From Hwanghaeella grinnelliae (GTDB lineage Bacteria; Pseudomonadota; Alphaproteobacteria; UBA8366; Aestuariispiraceae), in NCBI RefSeq assembly GCF_004005845.1, contig NZ_SADE01000003.1, positions 310,001-374,000 on the forward strand: a stretch of DNA of 64,000 nucleotides. Direction: 5' to 3'. The notes below the pieces were generated by a model. The model did no database searches. It had not been told where the DNA came from and saw only the letters and a list, made by a program, of their open reading frames with translations. Positions 60,591 through 64,000 of this stretch are shown one piece after another (position 1 is the first letter of the stretch; each line of letters opens with the position of its first letter). The position numbers were made by a program, and so were the translations under genes.

Positions 60591-63575
60591 TTACTCCGCT
60601 TTGGGACCCAACCATTCATGATACGCAGCAAAAAAATCATCCCATAGCGCCAAGGCTTTTCTTCCTCTTTCCGCTTCGGTGTGCCAAAAGTCCGGATACT
60701 CCAGATGGTCTGGAATCTCCGTTCTCCCTGCACCTTCTTTTACGCCAAACATATGATTCAACTGCTTTTGCGTCATAGATGTGCAACCGGTAAAATCAGT
60801 TAGACGTGCAGCCACACCTGCAAAACTAGCACCTTCCAAATTAACATCTCTAAAATCGGAGCGATTTAGATTTGCGTTTTCAAAATTTGCCATCCGTACA
60901 TCGGCAGAGCTGAAATTGCAGCCAACAAAACTTGATTCTTGAAACTCACCAAAATTGATTGCTGCGCTTGAGAAATCGGATTCGCCCGCCATAGTCTCAC
61001 GGAAATTGGCTCGCACTAGTATTGCATGAGACAAATTTGCTCCTGACAGCTTTGCATCACCAAAGTTAGAATACGGCATTATCGAATTAACCAAGTTTAC
61101 GTGTTCAAGTTCCTCCGAACTTATATCAAGTGCAGCCAATGCTCTTTTTGCGGGATGGCCTACTGTTACCCCTATGCGGTGGAACATCACAGCCGCCTCG
61201 CCCATACTCCAATCAACTTTCACACGCCGACTTTGGAGGTAATCTTCATTTATATCTCCTTGGTGCAACGTGATCAGGGTTTCCGAGAGTATACTAGTTA
61301 GTGCAAAAAGAGACGCCTCTGCGCAGCGCTGTCTTGTTTCAAGGTGTCGAAAAGTTTCACGTGTTTCAGGCACTAGGGAAACACCGTTCGTGTGAATCCA
61401 ATTCACTAACTTCTCGAGACACTCCTTTAATTTTTCTGCTGCGGCATGGGAATTTTGACAAAGCAATCGAATTTGATCTCTCAAGAAACGAATTAACTCT
61501 CTAGACAGTTCAGCGTCATTGATGACTTGAGCCCACATTGACGCCACTCTTTCCTCATCAAACGGGTCCTCGTCTCTCGTCATTCGCGTCGCAGCCAACT
61601 CGGCCTGTGTGAGCATGCCTCGCGCCGCCAAATACTCACCAAAGCTCTTGTGAATAAATTCGAAACCCCTCATGGAGCCTTCGATTTGCCGCGTATGAGT
61701 TAACAACAAAACACTTTCTAGATCTGTTGCTGCGACCTTTTCCAGAGATTTTGCATGTAGGCGTCGGATCTCGTTGTAAGTTTCTTCGTCTCCTGCCCTG
61801 ACATTTCCTCTCCAGGCACTTAGTCCCAGGCATTCCATTAGCAGAAAGAAGTCAGACTCCCTCGGAGTAGCGGCCCCCAATGCTTTAAGTTCATTTCGCT
61901 GCCGCACCTTTCGTAATATATCCTCATAAACTAGATTTCTGTTGTCCGCGGCTTCCTGCCAACGATCACCGCAATAATCTGAAAGTATTAGAAGATGCAG
62001 TAAAAGCGGTTCTACATTCAAATCTGATAGGTCTTCATGCGTGATCGCCTCTGGCTGAACATTTGGGTCCATGCCCTGAGATATCGCCCAACGTCTCCAA
62101 TAATCCGGCCTTTGATCTTTGGTCAGTTCTTTCGACAAATCGGGATAAATAACCTCAAGATGATGCCAATTGTCGGCCCGCATATGTGGACGCAAGTCAT
62201 CGTTACTTAAGTCGCGAATTGGCGCTACATTTAGAAGCGTAACTAGTGACAGCCCTGCTTCCTTCATACCTTCTTGCGCGGCAAGATTTCGGCCAAGTAT
62301 GAGACCTCTGATTTTATCTCCACCTTGATTTTGCATAACGAGCAGCTGTAACGCACTGGCAATAAACTTTCGCGCTAAATCACCTGCCTTCTCTGCATCA
62401 TGAGTTAACTCGTCGAGACCATCAAAAATTATTAGTGTAGGTTTAGTGTCGTCCTTTAAACGATCAAGTGGATTAGCTGCAAAGCCGGGCGATCCCTCAT
62501 CACCGGTCAAACGGTTGCTGCGTGACAGGTACGAACCAATATCCAAATGGAGATCGCCTGAAAAGCTGAGGTGCTGAAGCTCTATGAAGAGTACTCTTGC
62601 TATGCCACGATCGAGCAACTCGGACGCAAATGCTTTCGCAAATGAGGATTTCCCTGACCCTGGCCCACCAGCTACAATCCGGATGACATCTCTTCCTTTT
62701 GTTTTTCGACCAAGCCACTCCTCTACCGTACGGTGCAAATCTCCTAAGTTTGCCTCACATTTTATTACTGTTTTCTTGGATTTTTCATTTGGGAATTCTT
62801 GATCTGTTTCATGCCAATAACATCGCAACCTTAAATATATTTCGGATAGGGGCGTTAATACAGATTCGTCGGGAGAGAAAACTGGAGCGGCGCGAAAACG
62901 TTGATGTATCCATTCACCATGCCTAGCCCACGCAATTTCCCAAGCTGCAGCCTCTGAAAACGTACTGGTTGCAATTTTGATAAGCGGTTCGAAAATAGAG
63001 AAATGGGCTGACAGGACGTAACTCGCAGTATTTGCCAAGCACGTATCAAAAACATGCTGCCAACGTTCCAGATCAATATCTATCCATGGGGTAACATCAA
63101 CAATGAACTGTGGTATCGCTTGTCGGGCTGGTGAAAAGGCGGCATGGGCACTTGGAAACTGAAGTATCGAAGCGTCAAAGTTTGCATCTGATGGTACAGA
63201 TAGAGCTTTCTCTAAGAATTTTTTTAGACCGATCTCCCGTTCCGCTACTGTACGACCCGTGCGAATAGGGAGTTGAGAATTAAAATTCGCTTCCCGATTA
63301 AGCTGTTTTAGGAATTCTTCGGTAGCTCCAGACACTGTCATTGTAAACCAAACCCAAGCAAGGTTTTCGGGGCTTGAGGTGTCTCTACCTTTAAGGTCCT
63401 CAACTATTGACTTGATCTTACCAATAGAACCAGCAGCAAACCGGCCATATGCAATTGGATTCCCAGTTGCGTAGGATAGAATTCCACTCAGAAAAAGAGA
63501 AATCGACGTTACGGACGCGTTTAGTACCTCACGATGCCTTGTTGGCTTCTCAAATGCGATCTCCATCACCCCCAC
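60591..63575 (-). CDS. NACHT-type NTPase with pentapeptide repeats, probable defence protein
   Basis: 994 residues, AT-richer than its flanks. Residues 1-280 form an unrecognised N-terminal domain with one hydrophobic stretch (about 20-37). The NTPase follows with Walker A GGPGSGKSS (about 303-311) and Walker B LIIFDGLDEL (about 381-390), the DGLDE form typical of NACHT proteins. A helical region with FIHKSFGEYLAARGML is the usual NACHT-associated winged/superhelical segment. The C-terminal part (about 823-932) is a pentapeptide-repeat array (SNFGDAKLSGANLSHAIL, ANFENANLNRSDFRDVNL). Bacterial NACHT proteins with such sensors protect against phages. It stands alone between a metabolic operon and a repeat. 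Confidence 0.82.
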   Translation of the reverse strand: MGVMEIAFEKPTRHREVLNASVTSISLFLSGILSYATGNPIAYGRFAAGSIGKIKSIVEDLKGRDTSSPENLAWVWFTMTVSGATEEFLKQLNREANFNSQLPIRTGRTVAEREIGLKKFLEKALSVPSDANFDASILQFPSAHAAFSPARQAIPQFIVDVTPWIDIDLERWQHVFDTCLANTASYVLSAHFSIFEPLIKIATSTFSEAAAWEIAWARHGEWIHQRFRAAPVFSPDESVLTPLSEIYLRLRCYWHETDQEFPNEKSKKTVIKCEANLGDLHRTVEEWLGRKTKGRDVIRIVAGGPGSGKSSFAKAFASELLDRGIARVLFIELQHLSFSGDLHLDIGSYLSRSNRLTGDEGSPGFAANPLDRLKDDTKPTLIIFDGLDELTHDAEKAGDLARKFIASALQLLVMQNQGGDKIRGLILGRNLAAQEGMKEAGLSLVTLLNVAPIRDLSNDDLRPHMRADNWHHLEVIYPDLSKELTKDQRPDYWRRWAISQGMDPNVQPEAITHEDLSDLNVEPLLLHLLILSDYCGDRWQEAADNRNLVYEDILRKVRQRNELKALGAATPRESDFFLLMECLGLSAWRGNVRAGDEETYNEIRRLHAKSLEKVAATDLESVLLLTHTRQIEGSMRGFEFIHKSFGEYLAARGMLTQAELAATRMTRDEDPFDEERVASMWAQVINDAELSRELIRFLRDQIRLLCQNSHAAAEKLKECLEKLVNWIHTNGVSLVPETRETFRHLETRQRCAEASLFALTSILSETLITLHQGDINEDYLQSRRVKVDWSMGEAAVMFHRIGVTVGHPAKRALAALDISSEELEHVNLVNSIMPYSNFGDAKLSGANLSHAILVRANFRETMAGESDFSSAAINFGEFQESSFVGCNFSSADVRMANFENANLNRSDFRDVNLEGASFAGVAARLTDFTGCTSMTQKQLNHMFGVKEGAGRTEIPDHLEYPDFWHTEAERGRKALALWDDFFAAYHEWLGPKAE

Positions 63576-63882
63576 CTTTATGATTATGGCGTTGGTTGAT
63601 ACAGTAGATCATAAAGCACTTTTTAGTCGATAATAATGCCGGTGGGAGTTCCTAGTTTTTTTGTGAAAATATGTCAGTCATTCCGGTGACATATGTGGAC
63701 GGCCCCCTCTTGGGCAAGGGCTTGATGAAGGTATAGCCGTCGTTGCGTGCAGTCATATGTCCGGGTTACAGTGACAGTTTACTAAATAATTCAAAAGTCG
63801 ATTGTTACGTTCCAAGAGAACATCCCTTGCGGTACAACCTCCGTGGATCCAGCCTAGCTATGGAACGTGGTCGCGTGCATCG
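63576..63882. other. Intergenic with repeat pieces, no gene
   Basis: 307 bp upstream of the NACHT gene. It contains the second copy of the dispersed repeat (63688-63749) and a single palindromic-element arm near 63774. The NACHT promoter should lie in the AT-rich 63580-63660. Confidence 0.55.
63688..63749. repeat. Dispersed repeat, copy 2 (paired with 51301-51361)
   Basis: Begins GACATATGTGGACGGCCCC and runs for about 62 bp with roughly 80 percent identity to copy 1. A GGTGACAG-type arm (CAGTGACAGTTTACTAAAT) follows 25 nt later. Confidence 0.6.
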
Positions 63883-64000
63883 TCACGATGCCGCTAAGCG
63901 CGACGCGCGGAAGGTGGTGAATTCTTCTAAAAGGTCTTCGTATTCGTCTCGCTGGAAGGATTCCTTTAGTTCGAAACTCCAAAGCCCGATCATCAGATCA
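63883..64000 (-). CDS. 3' end of unidentified minus-strand gene
   Basis: An open frame enters from the right edge and ends at TGA 63885-63883. The visible 39 residues read DLMIGLWSFELKESFQRDEY, EDLLEEFTTFRASRLAAS. GC-rich third positions suggest a real gene, and the composition returns to that of the core genome. The family cannot be told from this piece. Confidence 0.45.
   Translation of the reverse strand, partial: DLMIGLWSFELKESFQRDEYEDLLEEFTTFRASRLAAS

Overview
The window reads as chromosomal DNA from a motile, GC-rich alphaproteobacterium, probably a marine or soil member of the Rhodospirillales or a close relative. The clues are four chemoreceptors, a TAXI-type TRAP transporter, two VPLPA-CTERM proteins, a bactofilin next to an M23 peptidase, an alphaproteobacterial-type Zur box, and methylated-amine catabolism genes. 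No rRNA, tRNA or CRISPR array was recognised.

Layout. 1-3571: a truncated chemoreceptor, a type II dehydroquinase-like gene, and a PAS protein plus soluble chemoreceptor operon. 3766-8415: PanE-like reductase, cysteine-synthase-like enzyme, RBBP9-type hydrolase, LysR regulator, AzlC/AzlD exporter. 8758-11889: a VPLPA-CTERM protein with terminator, an AT-rich patch with a LuxR helix-turn-helix remnant and a small membrane protein, then ABM-domain and cupin proteins. 12189-17690: a dimethylglycine/sarcosine dehydrogenase-like flavoprotein, a TAXI binding protein and a fused TRAP permease. 17861-21492: two tandem chemoreceptors with near-identical signalling halves. 21600-29867: aminotransferase, CDF transporter, lipoprotein, amidinotransferase-family enzyme, Ldh-family dehydrogenase, DODA-type dioxygenase, PhyH oxygenase, smpB and dapA. 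30038-32800: a zinc-starvation operon (folE, COG0523 GTPase, DUF1826) behind a Zur-box-like palindrome. 32993-44670: ene-reductase plus ArsR regulator, SDR, FMN reductase, lytic transglycosylase, a second VPLPA-CTERM protein, a HAD/hydrolase/threonine-dehydratase operon, bactofilin and M23 peptidase.

44956-55205 is the most unusual region. It is a decayed polymorphic-toxin reservoir: three RHS C-terminal cores and a tiny fourth remnant, each with the same frame breaks where comparable, carry different toxin tails followed by different immunity genes. Recognisable or likely modules are an ADP-ribosyltransferase-like tail with a beta-barrel-like immunity protein, a NucA/NucB DNase with a SUKH immunity protein, and a DUF416 immunity gene whose NucA/NucB-like toxin has been reduced to a tail beside an IS3 remnant. 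There are also several orphan pairs. Two copies of an unrecognised glycine-rich toxin tail each precede a 101-residue membrane protein. Palindromic repeats with shared arms and IS3/IS66 scraps lie between the modules.

55326-60515: a LysR regulator divergent from an MttB-family methyltransferase without pyrrolysine and a second dimethylglycine-dehydrogenase-like flavoprotein, probably a methylated-amine catabolic operon. 60591-63575: an AT-richer NACHT NTPase with C-terminal pentapeptide repeats, a plausible standalone defence gene. The window ends in the 3' end of an unidentified minus-strand gene.
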